Shown in pieces: positions 7,888 to 14,876 of a stretch of DNA of 34,838 bases; positions within the stretch are counted from its first letter, which is position 1, and every line of letters begins with the position of its first letter. The notes under the pieces were generated by a model, which saw nothing but the letters and a program-made list of their open reading frames with translations, did not search any database and had not been told where the DNA came from. The position numbers and the translations under genes were made by a program. The DNA is taken from assembly GCA_937879875.1 (NCBI GenBank), contig CALFMN010000030.1:1-34838 (forward strand), read 5' to 3'. This DNA comes from an uncultured Chloroflexota bacterium (GTDB lineage: Bacteria; Chloroflexota; Dehalococcoidia; CAUJGQ01).

Positions 7888-8795
7888 CCCAGCAGCGGCA
7901 GCACGTCGTGGGCAAACAGGCGGACCATCTCCAGCCACGGCAGGTCCTGGAAGACCAGAAACGTCCAGGCGAAACCGGCTCGGCGGTAGCCGTCCAGCCG
8001 CTCCGCGATCGCATCAGGCGGGCCGGCCAGCGCCGAGGCGAGCTTCGCGCGCCCTTGCTCGACGGTAAGGTCGCGGTCGGTCGACCAGCGGGCGAGCACG
8101 CGTTCGTAGGCGGCGCTGCTCTCCGCGATCAGCACCGTGGCGTTGTGCGTGAAGCGCAACGCGGCGGGATCGCGGCCAGCCTCGCGGCAGAACTCCGCCA
8201 GCAGGGCGCGGTACGAGGCGTAGTCCTCCGGCGCCAGGTCGAAGCCGATGTTGCAGTAGTCCGCGACGTGGCCGGCGGCGCGCAGCAGCTGCCGCCGCCC
8301 GCGCCCGCCCACAAGAACCGGCGGCCCGCCCGCGCTGAACGGCGGTGGCTCGATCCCCGCCGTAACGTTCAGGCTGCTGCCCGCGAACGTTTCGCCGCCA
8401 CTCCAGAGGGCACGCATCGCCACCACCGTCTCTTCGAGCGCCGCGGCGCGGCTGCGGGCGCTGTGCCAATCCAGGCCGTGCGCCCGCGCGTCCGCCTCGC
8501 TGCCGCCGCTGCCGATGCCCAGGACCAGGCGTCCTTGCGAGAGGCGATCGAGCGTGGCGGCCATCTTCGCCAGCAGCACGGGCGGGCGGTAGGGGTTCGC
8601 TAGCACCATGGGAATGCCGGTCAGGCGCGGGCAGGTGGCGACGAGCGCGGTCAGCGCCGTCCAGGATTCGACGCCCGGCCCGAGCAGGTCGTAGAGCGTG
8701 GCGCCGTCGAAGCCGAGCGCATCGGCCGCGCGCCAGACCGCCTGCACCTGCTCCCAGCTCCAGCCGCCCTGGTGGCAGCGCACCGCCAGCTTCAC
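7866..8795 (-). CDS. LLM-class (luciferase-like) flavin oxidoreductase
   Basis: 309 aa from GTG 8795, reading VKLAVRCHQGGWSWEQ. LGFDGATLYD, LVLGIGSGGSEADARAHG and PPVLVGGRGRRQLLRAAGH are standard bacterial luciferase/F420-dependent oxidoreductase elements of the TIM barrel. The protein should bind F420 or FMN in the cytoplasm, with unknown substrate. I chose GTG 8795 because it overlaps the upstream hydrolase stop by 4 nt (GTGA) and gives the usual family N-terminus. ATG 8810 is the alternative and would add five residues. The gene forms an operon with the alpha/beta hydrolase and ends inside the 3' end of the convergent GH39 gene. Confidence 0.85.
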   Translation of the reverse strand: MKLAVRCHQGGWSWEQVQAVWRAADALGFDGATLYDLLGPGVESWTALTALVATCPRLTGIPMVLANPYRPPVLLAKMAATLDRLSQGRLVLGIGSGGSEADARAHGLDWHSARSRAAALEETVVAMRALWSGGETFAGSSLNVTAGIEPPPFSAGGPPVLVGGRGRRQLLRAAGHVADYCNIGFDLAPEDYASYRALLAEFCREAGRDPAALRFTHNATVLIAESSAAYERVLARWSTDRDLTVEQGRAKLASALAGPPDAIAERLDGYRRAGFAWTFLVFQDLPWLEMVRLFAHDVLPLLGQDTASS

Positions 8796-9661
8796 CGCGC
8801 CGCTCCCCATGCGGGCAGGCCATCGAGAAACGCGACGATCGCGCGGGCGACCAGTTCGGGGCGTTGCAACGGCACGTCGTGAATCGAGTCTTCCAGCCAG
8901 ACGACCGAGCCGTGCGGCAGGCGGCGCACCGCGGTCAGCACCGCCTCCTGTTTGTGCGCGATCTGTTCGGCGCCGCCGTCCAGCGATGGCAGGACGAGCA
9001 CGGGGCAGGTCACGTCGGCGAAACGCGAGGGCGTATCGGCCTCCCACAACGCCCGCACGATCTGCAGATGATGCTCGAAGCTCAGATGGGGCGCCACGGT
9101 GTCGTCAGCGGCGACTTCAAAGCCGGCCATGATGATCGGCTCGAACTCCGGCCTCCAGTACGGCGCGAGGTCGCCGCGGATACGCTCAAGCAGTTGCGCC
9201 CGCGGCGTGCCGGCGATGCGCGGCGGCGCCAGCCGGCGTTCCGCCTCTTCCCAGCTCAGGCCGTCGGAGCGGGGTGAGAAGATGCCGCCGTCGACCAGTA
9301 CAAGGCCCGCGGCGACGCCAGGGTTGCGCGCCGTGAACTCGATCGCCACGTTCGCGCCCCACGAATGGCCCGCGATCACGGGCTGGGCAAAGCCGAGCGC
9401 CTGGATCAGCGCCGCCACGTCCGCCGCGGTTTGTTCGAAGCCGTAGCCGCTCTCGGGCGCGGTGGTCAGGCCGTGGCCGCGCTGGTCCACGGCGACGACG
9501 CGGGCGTGCTCGGCCAGCAGCGGCGCCGTCAGATCCCAGATGCGCGCGTTCGAAGCGAGCCCGTGCAGCAGCAGCAGCGGCCGGCCCGCGCCGCCCCAAT
9601 CGTAGACGTGAACGCGCAGGCCGTTCGCCTCGACGAACCGTTCCTCGGGCTGTACACTCAT
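8792..9661 (-). CDS. Alpha/beta hydrolase
   Basis: 289 aa. It has the classic fold order: LLLLHGLASNARIW (oxyanion region), VDQRGHG, the nucleophile elbow AGHSWGAN with S100, an Asp after strand 6 (VLVLPSLDGG, D228), and catalytic H261 in DSIHDVP. Residues about 125-205 are the cap region. It is probably an esterase, lactonase or other carboxylic-ester hydrolase acting in the cytoplasm. ATG 9661 has a GGAG eight bases upstream on its strand; an upstream in-frame ATG at 9706 lacks this and gives a non-family extension. It is the first gene of a two-gene operon with the LLM oxidoreductase, suggesting that the pair process one small molecule. Confidence 0.85.
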   Translation of the reverse strand: MSVQPEERFVEANGLRVHVYDWGGAGRPLLLLHGLASNARIWDLTAPLLAEHARVVAVDQRGHGLTTAPESGYGFEQTAADVAALIQALGFAQPVIAGHSWGANVAIEFTARNPGVAAGLVLVDGGIFSPRSDGLSWEEAERRLAPPRIAGTPRAQLLERIRGDLAPYWRPEFEPIIMAGFEVAADDTVAPHLSFEHHLQIVRALWEADTPSRFADVTCPVLVLPSLDGGAEQIAHKQEAVLTAVRRLPHGSVVWLEDSIHDVPLQRPELVARAIVAFLDGLPAWGAAR

Positions 9662-9791
9662 CGTCGCTCCGTTCTCAGCACGATGAAGTATTAGCGGGGC
9701 GAACACTCGTGCCTATCGTGGAAGGCGGGAACGGTCCACTCCTGAACAGTGTAGCGTGCCCGGCGGACGCCGGCCCGCGCGGAGGGCGCCG

Positions 9792-11177
9792 GTGGAACAG
9801 TTTGATGTTGCGGTGCTGGGCGCGGGCGGCGCGGGTGAGAACATCGCCCGGCCGCTGGCACAGGCCGGCAAGCGCGTCGTCCTGATCGAGGAAGGGCGCA
9901 TCGGCGGGACGTGCCCGTTCGTCGCCTGCGTGCCCAGCAAAGTGATGCTGCGTTCGGCCGAGGTGCGCCTGTTGCTGCGCCGCGCCCACGAGCTGGGCGC
10001 GAGCGCCGCGCCCGTCGAGCTAGGCGACGGCCGCGCCGCCTACGCCGCTGCCGTGCAGCGCCGCCGTCGCCTGGTGCCAAACAACGATGCCGACGGCGAG
10101 CGCATGCTGGCCGAAGCCGGCGTCACGCTGCTCCGCGGCCGGGGCACAATCGTGAGACCCGGCGTGCTCGCGGTTGGCGTGCGCGAGATCGCGTGGCGCG
10201 ACCTTGTGATCAGCACGGGGTCGGCGCCGATCGTGCCGCCAGTTTCCGGCCTGGGCGCCGTGCCGGTCTGGACCAGCGACGAGGCGCTGACGAGCGACAA
10301 ACTGCCGGCTTCGCTGGCCATACTGGGCGGTGGACCGGTGGGCTGTGAGCTGGCGCAGATTTTTGCTGCTTTCGGCACGGCCGTCAGCATAGTCGAGGTG
10401 GCGCCGCGTCTGCTGCCCTCCGAAGAGCCGGCGATCGGCGATCTGCTCGGCACGGTGTTGACAGGCGATGGCGTTTGCCTGCGGCTGGGCGCCGAACTGA
10501 AGTCAGCCCAACACACGGACGCCGGCGCCCGCCTGACGCTTGCAGATGGCGCACCAATCGAGACCGAGCGCGTGCTCATCGCCACCGGGCGCAAGCCGCG
10601 AGTCGAGGAGATCGGCCTAGAAGCGCTCGGCATTCGGCCGGGCAAGCAGGGCATCGCCATCGACCAGCATTGCCGCGTCCTGGGGCAGGCGCACGTCTGG
10701 GCGGCGGGCGACGCGGCCGGCATCGATCCGTTCACCCACACGGCCGAGTATCAGGCCAACGTGATTACCGCCAATCTGCTGGGAGGTTCCGACGCCGCCG
10801 ACTACCGCGCGATTCCGCGCATGGTCTACACCAGCCCGCCGGTCGCGGCCGTGGGGCTGACGCGGGCAGAGGCCGAGCAACGCGGGCTGCGTGTTGTCTC
10901 TGCCGGCGCAGATCTGGCCGACACGCCGCGCGCCGAGACGGCCGGCACGGAGTTGGGGCGACTGGAACTGCTTGCCGACGTCGAGCGCGGCGTATTGATC
11001 GGCGCCGCGGCGATCGGCGAGCAGGCAGACTCGTGGCTGGGCGAGGCGCTGCTGGCGATTCAAGCCGAGACCCCGCTCGATCGCCTCGTGCGTGTGGTGC
11101 ATGCGTTCCCGACGTACAATCAGATCTACGATCAGGCCGTGCCCCAACTACTGCAGCAGGTGTCCGGGGTTGAGTAG
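9792..11177 (+). CDS. FAD/NAD(P) disulfide oxidoreductase (Lpd/MerA-like), atypical C-terminus
   Basis: 461 aa from GTG 9792, which is preceded by GGAGG at a 6-base spacing. An upstream in-frame GTG at 9756 lacks such a site. AVLGAGGAGENIA (8-20) is the FAD Rossmann motif. GGTCPFVACVPSK (38-50) holds the redox pair C41/C46. ILGGGPVGCELAQIFAAFG is the NAD(P)H motif, and HVWAAGDAAG is the second FAD contact. The dimerisation domain ends in VHAFPTYNQ, where dihydrolipoamide dehydrogenases have HxHPTxxE. The catalytic His is therefore Phe and the paired Glu is Gln. It belongs to the broad group-I flavoprotein reductases, but is probably not a true lipoamide dehydrogenase. No E1/E2 genes are nearby. 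Confidence 0.8.
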   Translation: MEQFDVAVLGAGGAGENIARPLAQAGKRVVLIEEGRIGGTCPFVACVPSKVMLRSAEVRLLLRRAHELGASAAPVELGDGRAAYAAAVQRRRRLVPNNDADGERMLAEAGVTLLRGRGTIVRPGVLAVGVREIAWRDLVISTGSAPIVPPVSGLGAVPVWTSDEALTSDKLPASLAILGGGPVGCELAQIFAAFGTAVSIVEVAPRLLPSEEPAIGDLLGTVLTGDGVCLRLGAELKSAQHTDAGARLTLADGAPIETERVLIATGRKPRVEEIGLEALGIRPGKQGIAIDQHCRVLGQAHVWAAGDAAGIDPFTHTAEYQANVITANLLGGSDAADYRAIPRMVYTSPPVAAVGLTRAEAEQRGLRVVSAGADLADTPRAETAGTELGRLELLADVERGVLIGAAAIGEQADSWLGEALLAIQAETPLDRLVRVVHAFPTYNQIYDQAVPQLLQQVSGVE

Positions 11178-11344
11178 ATAGACACGCATCGGCGCGGAAC
11201 TCACCGGCGCCGCGGAAAAACCCGCGACGTACTACTCCCTCGTACGGGCGATCACGCTCCGATGGATGTAGCGAAGAGTCGCGGCCTGGACAAAGAATCG
11301 CATGCAAGCCGATCACCAGCTTCGTCGCTGAGAGGAGACGCCTT
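11178..11344. other. Intergenic gap
   Basis: A GC-rich spacer with a possible short stem around 11208-11235 (GGCGCCGCGG, AAAAA, CCCGCG) just after the oxidoreductase stop. There is no T tract, so I do not call a terminator. The last 15 bases hold the strong ribosome binding site of the next small gene. Confidence 0.35.
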
Positions 11345-11578
11345 ATGTCGAGCCCGCAGTGGTTCACCTTGATTCGCTTCCGCGAGCGCCCAGAATGCCT
11401 CACGGGCGTCTGTCAGGCACGCACGCCGTCGGAGGCGTTGGCTCTGCTTGAGGAGTGGGAGACACGCTTTTCGGCAGAGACCACGGTGGTGTTCGATCCG
11501 CGGAACCGGCCCGTGGAGCGCACGGCCCTTGAATGGCTGACGTACGGCTCGCCGCGGCGCGATAGCCTGACCGTCTAG
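11345..11578 (+). CDS. Small protein of unknown function (77 aa)
   Basis: 77 aa; I do not recognise the family. It starts MSSPQWFTLIRFRERPE and contains a helix SEALALLEEWETRF flanked by strands (TVVFDPRNR), compatible with a small alpha/beta fold. It has no membrane segment and no metal-binding cluster. There are Cys at positions 19 and 23 (CLTGVC), spaced C-x3-C. The ATG is preceded by GAGGAG with a 7-base gap, one of the best ribosome binding sites in the window, which supports a real gene. It stands alone between the oxidoreductase and the riboswitch operon. Confidence 0.55.
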   Translation: MSSPQWFTLIRFRERPECLTGVCQARTPSEALALLEEWETRFSAETTVVFDPRNRPVERTALEWLTYGSPRRDSLTV

Positions 11579-11999
11579 AATAGCCCGGGCTCGTGCCGCA
11601 GCCGGTCGCTCAGCGGTCCAGCCGACGCGATGAGAAGCAATTGACCGAGGCAGGCACAGCGCCGTCGCGGCGTACAGACAGCGCACGATTGTGGAGCAGA
11701 CGCGATGGAGACGAGTGCCGGCGGCACAAGCCGGACCCCGGCGCGCCGGCCCGGATCAGACTTGACCGACGAACCGCACGATCGGCGCGCCCTGCTGCTG
11801 CGTCAGCACGCGCGGGTCGCGGCGCTCAGAGGGCAGAGATCTGCGTGCTGACGGAGGCGCGGCGCGCCTCAGCACGTGCCACGGCCACAGTGGAACGGGC
11901 CGCATGCTCGCGCTCGCGCTCGGCGTCGCTGCGGGCGGGGCGCCCGTCCTGCGGGCCGCCGCGGTCAGACCGCGCCGATCCACCATCATTGCGGCCACG
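11579..11999. other. Long non-coding stretch upstream of the SAM operon
   Basis: About 420 bases without a convincing gene. Minus-strand frames at 11756-12056 read Arg/Ala-rich text (for example AVARAEARRASVSTQ and RDPRVLTQQQGAPIVRFVGQV in different frames). This could be a decayed coding remnant, but no frame has a Shine-Dalgarno or a recognisable domain. The right edge becomes markedly AT-richer at the riboswitch promoter. Confidence 0.35.
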
Positions 12000-12029
12000 T
12001 TGACGAAACGCACGCGCGATCGGTAAGAT
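12000..12029 (+). promoter_or_regulatory. Sigma-70-like promoter of the SAM-riboswitch operon
   Basis: TTGACG at 12000-12005 and TAAGAT at 12024-12029 are separated by 18 bases. Transcription would begin near 12036, about 20 bases before the riboswitch P1 stem. The AT-rich patch that follows contrasts with the GC-rich surroundings. Confidence 0.5.
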
Positions 12030-12055
12030 GATATTCGACAATTGAATAGCAACCA

Positions 12056-12167
12056 CTCTTATCCAGAGAGGTGGAGGGAGACGGCCCTGCGAAGCCCGGC
12101 AACCGAGTCCGCCAGCAGGCGGGAAGCGGTGCCAACTCCGGCCCGGTCATTCCGGGCGAGATAAGAG
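12056..12167 (+). promoter_or_regulatory. SAM-I (S-box) riboswitch
   Basis: P1 is a perfect 7-bp stem: CTCTTAT (12056-12062) with ATAAGAG (12161-12167). Inside it lie the hallmark conserved blocks CAGAGAGGTGGAGGGA, CGGCCCTGCGAAGCCCGGCAACC and GCGGTGCCAACTCC, plus the P4 hairpin CCCGGTCATTCCGGG. These match the SAM-I aptamer consensus. The 3' half of P1 with flanking bases (12163-12170) can also pair with 12192-12199 (7 of 8 pairs). This forms an antiterminator that excludes both P1 and the following terminator. High SAM should therefore switch the operon off. Confidence 0.93.
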
Positions 12168-12193
12168 ACGGACAGCCGGATACGGCATGCACG

Positions 12194-12230
12194 CCTCTTC
12201 TTCGCAACCGAAGAAGAGGTCTTTTGTTGT
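12194..12230 (+). terminator. Riboswitch expression-platform terminator
   Basis: An 11-bp perfect stem, CCTCTTCTTCG (12194-12204) and CGAAGAAGAGG (12209-12219), closes a CAAC loop. The T-rich tail TCTTTTGTTGT follows. It lies between the SAM aptamer and the threonine synthase start, and its 5' arm competes with the aptamer P1 strand, as expected for transcription attenuation. Confidence 0.9.
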
Positions 12231-12256
12231 CCCCGCGCTGTCCCGGGAGGAAGACG

Positions 12257-13519
12257 ATGACCTTCGCCACTGCCCTGCGCTGCCGGGAGTGCGCCCGCGA
12301 GTATCCGCTCGCGGCGCTGCACGTCTGCGAGTTCTGTTTCGGCCCGCTCGAAGCGGCCTACGACTATGCCGCCATTGCCCGCGCCACCAGCCGCGGCCGC
12401 ATCGCCGCCGGCCCGGAAACGATGTGGCGCTACGCCGACTTCCTGCCGGTGGATGCGGCGCAGCGCATCGATCTGCACGCCGGCTTCACGCCGCTGGTGC
12501 GCAGCCACAACCTGGCCGAACGGCTCGGCCTGCGCGAGCTGTACATCAAGAACGACACGGTCAACCCGACCTGGTCGTTCAAGGATCGTGTCGTCGCCGT
12601 CGCCAGCTCGAAGGCGCGCGAGCTGGGCTACAGCACGCTCGCCTGCGCCTCGACGGGCAACCTCGCCAACAGCGTCTCGGCGCACGCCGCCCGCGCCGGC
12701 ATGGAGGCGTACGTCTTCATCCCCAGCGACCTTGAGTCCGGCAAAGTGCTCGGCTCCGCGATCTACGCGCCGAACCTGATCGCCGTGGACGGCAACTACG
12801 ACGAGGTTAACCGCCTCTGCACCGAGGTCGCCGACCGCTATCCCTGGGCCTTCGTCAATATCAACGTGCGGCCGTACTACTCCGAGGGCAGCCGCACGCT
12901 CGGCTTCGAGACGGCGGAACAGCTCGGCTGGCGGGCGCCGGACCACTGCGTGGTGCCGATCGCCAGCGGCTCGCTGTTCACCAAGATCTACAAGGGGCTC
13001 AAAGAGTTCGAGAAGGTCGGCTTAATCGGCCCCGTACAAACGCGCATGTCGGGCGCACAGGCGGACGGCTGCTCACCCGTGGCGACCGCGTACCGCGAAG
13101 GCTCGATGAACTTCCGCCCGGTGAAGCCGAAGACGATCGCCAAGTCGCTCGCGATCGGCAACCCGGCGGACGGCTACTACGCCCTGCGGCAACTCAAGGA
13201 AACCGGCGGTTCGTGCGCCTCCGTCTCGGACGCCGAAGTGATCGAGGGCATGAAGCTGCTGGCGGAGACGGAGGGCATCTTCGCCGAGACGGCCGGCGGC
13301 GTGGTGATCGCCTCGCTGAAGCAGTTGGTGGAAACGGGGAAGATCGGGCGCGATGAGGTCACCGTGGCGTATATTACGGGCGCGGGCCTGAAAACGCAGG
13401 AGGCCGTGGCGGAGCATGTTGTGCAGGCACACCACGTCTCGCCCCAGCTCGAAGCGTTCGAGGCGCGGCTGGGTCTCGGCGTGGAGCAGCGCCAGTCGGC
13501 GGCGGTCGAGGTGCGCTAG
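12257..13519 (+). CDS. thrC: Threonine synthase family PLP enzyme under SAM control
   Basis: 420 aa. A four-Cys zinc-ribbon-like N-terminus (C9, C12, C24, C27) precedes a fold-type II PLP domain. NPTWSFKDR places the PLP lysine at K109, CASTGNLANS is the substrate/phosphate loop, and VVPIASGSLFTKIYKG marks the subfamily seen in cyanobacteria and Chloroflexota. Threonine synthase converts O-phosphohomoserine to threonine. ATG 12257 follows GGGAGGAAGACG; the open frame upstream would read through the riboswitch, so it is rejected. Repression by SAM is odd for a threonine enzyme. With a NIL protein, a sulfur carrier and a PLP gamma-replacement enzyme downstream, it may instead be tuned to control phosphohomoserine at the Thr/Met branch, or even act in homocysteine formation (inference). 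Confidence 0.85.
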   Translation: MTFATALRCRECAREYPLAALHVCEFCFGPLEAAYDYAAIARATSRGRIAAGPETMWRYADFLPVDAAQRIDLHAGFTPLVRSHNLAERLGLRELYIKNDTVNPTWSFKDRVVAVASSKARELGYSTLACASTGNLANSVSAHAARAGMEAYVFIPSDLESGKVLGSAIYAPNLIAVDGNYDEVNRLCTEVADRYPWAFVNINVRPYYSEGSRTLGFETAEQLGWRAPDHCVVPIASGSLFTKIYKGLKEFEKVGLIGPVQTRMSGAQADGCSPVATAYREGSMNFRPVKPKTIAKSLAIGNPADGYYALRQLKETGGSCASVSDAEVIEGMKLLAETEGIFAETAGGVVIASLKQLVETGKIGRDEVTVAYITGAGLKTQEAVAEHVVQAHHVSPQLEAFEARLGLGVEQRQSAAVEVR

Positions 13520-13566
13520 CCCGCCCGATTCGCCGGCACGCCCGGCCAGCGACCAGAGGGAGCGGC

Positions 13567-13809
13567 ATGGCGACCAAGCGCGTGCGTCTCACGTTTCGGC
13601 CGGAGCTGATCACGCTGCCGATCATCTACGAGCTGGGCCACCAGTTCCAGGTGATCACCAATATCCGCATGGCCGACGTGGACGAGCATGTCGGCTGGGT
13701 GGTGCTGGAGCTTGAGGGCGACGCGGGCGAGATCGAGCGCGGCCTCGACTGGGCGCAGGCGAAAGGCGTGCGCGTCGATCCGATCGAAGGCGATGTGGTC
13801 GAAGGATAG
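13567..13809 (+). CDS. NIL domain protein
   Basis: 80 aa. It matches the stand-alone NIL domain, named for the Asn-Ile-Leu motif of the MetN methionine-transporter C-terminus. The fold is ferredoxin-like: VRLTFRPE, LPIIYELGHQFQVITNIRMADV and GWVVLELEGDAGEIERGLDWA. In MetN this domain binds methionine and regulates transport. A free-standing copy in a SAM-regulated operon suggests an amino-acid-sensing or scaffold role. The ATG is preceded by AGAGGGAG with a short gap. The gene sits 47 bases after thrC. Confidence 0.85.
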   Translation: MATKRVRLTFRPELITLPIIYELGHQFQVITNIRMADVDEHVGWVVLELEGDAGEIERGLDWAQAKGVRVDPIEGDVVEG

Positions 13810-13890
13810 GGAGAAGGGCGCAGGGCAGAGGGCGTAGAGCGTAAAGCTGCAGGGGCGCATGGCATGCGCCCTTCGCGCCGCAAGGCGCGA
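13806..13890. repeat. Heptad array and two hairpins between NIL and sulfur-carrier genes
   Basis: After the NIL stop come GGGMRMA-like heptads (GGGAGAA, GGGCGCA, GGGCAGA, GGGCGTA). GGGCGCATG (13853-13861) then pairs with CATGCGCCC (13863-13871). A second hairpin, TCGCGCC/GGCGCGA (13873-13890), has a GCAA tetraloop of the GNRA type. There is no T tract, so these are more likely mRNA stability elements than terminators. A related heptad stretch with GCCGACT units lies at about 13957-13990. Confidence 0.5.
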
Positions 13891-14006
13891 CCCCGTGGCG
13901 TGCGACGATTCAATGATCGCCATGCCGGGTGATGGACGAGGTCGGCCGCCAATCGCGATTGCCGACTGCCGACTCACGACTGCCCATTGCAACAGGGAGT
14001 GAACCG

Positions 14007-14282
14007 TTGAGCGTCAAGGTCAAGATTCCGACGCCTCTGCGCCGCATCACCGGCGAGCGCGACATCGTGGAGGGCGGCGGCGCCTCGCTGGCCGAGTGCA
14101 TCGTTGGCCTCGATGGCCAGTTTCCCGGCCTGCGCGAGCGGCTCTGCGACGAGCAGGGCGAGCTGCGCCGCTTCGTCAACGTGTACGTGAACGGTGAGGA
14201 CGTGCGCTTCCTCTCCGGCCTCAGCACGCCGCTCAAGCAAGGCGACGAGGTCGCGATCGTGCCGGCGGTCGCCGGAGGGTAG
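14007..14282 (+). CDS. ThiS/MoaD-like sulfur carrier ending in Gly-Gly
   Basis: 91 aa, ubiquitin-like beta-grasp fold. It starts at TTG 14007, with AGGGAG upstream; the frame further upstream encodes repeat-derived text. SVKVKIPTPLRRITG starts the fold, and RLCDEQGELRRFVNVYVN is typical of the ubiquitin-like small modifier/MoaD group that, to my knowledge, often sits beside threonine synthase. The chain ends exactly in AVAGG, the tail that is adenylated and converted to a thiocarboxylate. It probably donates sulfur during homocysteine synthesis, by analogy with the Wolinella HcyS/MetY system. The activating E1-like enzyme is not in the window. Thiamine or molybdopterin roles are less likely in this operon. 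Confidence 0.85.
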   Translation: MSVKVKIPTPLRRITGERDIVEGGGASLAECIVGLDGQFPGLRERLCDEQGELRRFVNVYVNGEDVRFLSGLSTPLKQGDEVAIVPAVAGG

Positions 14283-14417
14283 GGCAGAGGGCGCAGTGCG
14301 AAGGAGGGCGCGGAGCGTACCGTGTACGTTTTGCGGGCCGGCCGCGCGCCAGTGCCTCCACTCCGGTCCTCACGTCTTCCTACGCCCTGCGCCCTGCGCC
14401 CTCTTGCCGGAGGCACT
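14283..14417. repeat. Inverted heptad arrays between sulfur carrier and MaoC genes
   Basis: Heptads of the GGGCAGA, GGGCGCA type occupy the start of the gap (to about 14310). The reverse-complement type (TACGCCC TGCGCCC TGCGCCC) occupies 14380-14404. The two can fold back on each other around a GC-rich centre. The right array ends just before the MaoC ribosome binding site. Confidence 0.5.
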
Positions 14418-14876
14418 ATGCAGCGCTACTTCGAGGACTTCCGCGTGGGCGAGGTCTTCCGCGCGCCCTCGAAGACGCTGACGGACGCGCATTTCCTCTT
14501 CTTCTCCGGCCTCACCGGCGACAACCACCCGATCCACTACGATGTCGAGTACGCGAAGGGCACACGCTTCGGCCGGCCGCTGGCGCACGGTTTGCTGCTG
14601 GTGGCGATGACGGCGCTGGGCGCGGGCGAGCTGTCGCAGTCATTCGAGGAGTCGATCGTCGCCTTCGTAGAACAGTCGTCGCGCTTTCTTGGCCCAGCCT
14701 TCGTCGGCGATACGCTGCATCCCGAACTCGAAGTCGCCGCGCTGGAGCCGCGTACGACGACCGGGCTTGTCACCTTCAGCAGCCGGCTGACGAACCAGCG
14801 CGGCGAGACGGTCCTCGAAGGGGTGCACAAATATATCGTGCGCAAGCGCGGCACGGAGGACACCGGTGGGGACTGA
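14418..14876 (+). CDS. MaoC-like hot-dog dehydratase/hydratase
   Basis: 152 aa. It has the (R)-specific enoyl-CoA hydratase signature: FSGLTGDNHPIHYD with the catalytic dyad D35 and H40. FGRPLAHGLLLVAM and the FLGPAFVGDTL strand follow. The family hydrates or dehydrates acyl-CoA thioesters, usually as dimers in the cytoplasm. ATG 14418 follows GGAGG at a short 4-base gap. The frame upstream is repeat-derived and rejected. The last 11 bases overlap the start of the PLP enzyme gene, so the two are translationally linked. A thioester hydratase has no obvious place in methionine synthesis, so its role here is unknown. Confidence 0.85.
   Translation: MQRYFEDFRVGEVFRAPSKTLTDAHFLFFSGLTGDNHPIHYDVEYAKGTRFGRPLAHGLLLVAMTALGAGELSQSFEESIVAFVEQSSRFLGPAFVGDTLHPELEVAALEPRTTTGLVTFSSRLTNQRGETVLEGVHKYIVRKRGTEDTGGD

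Noticed and set aside
9792..11177. Mercuric reductase (merA)
   Set aside because: The Lpd/MerA core is present, but the C-terminal vicinal Cys pair typical of MerA and any other mer gene are missing.
12071..12256. An N-terminal extension of threonine synthase starting at 12071
   Set aside because: The extension would translate the SAM riboswitch and terminator. ATG 12257 has a proper Shine-Dalgarno and gives the family N-terminus.
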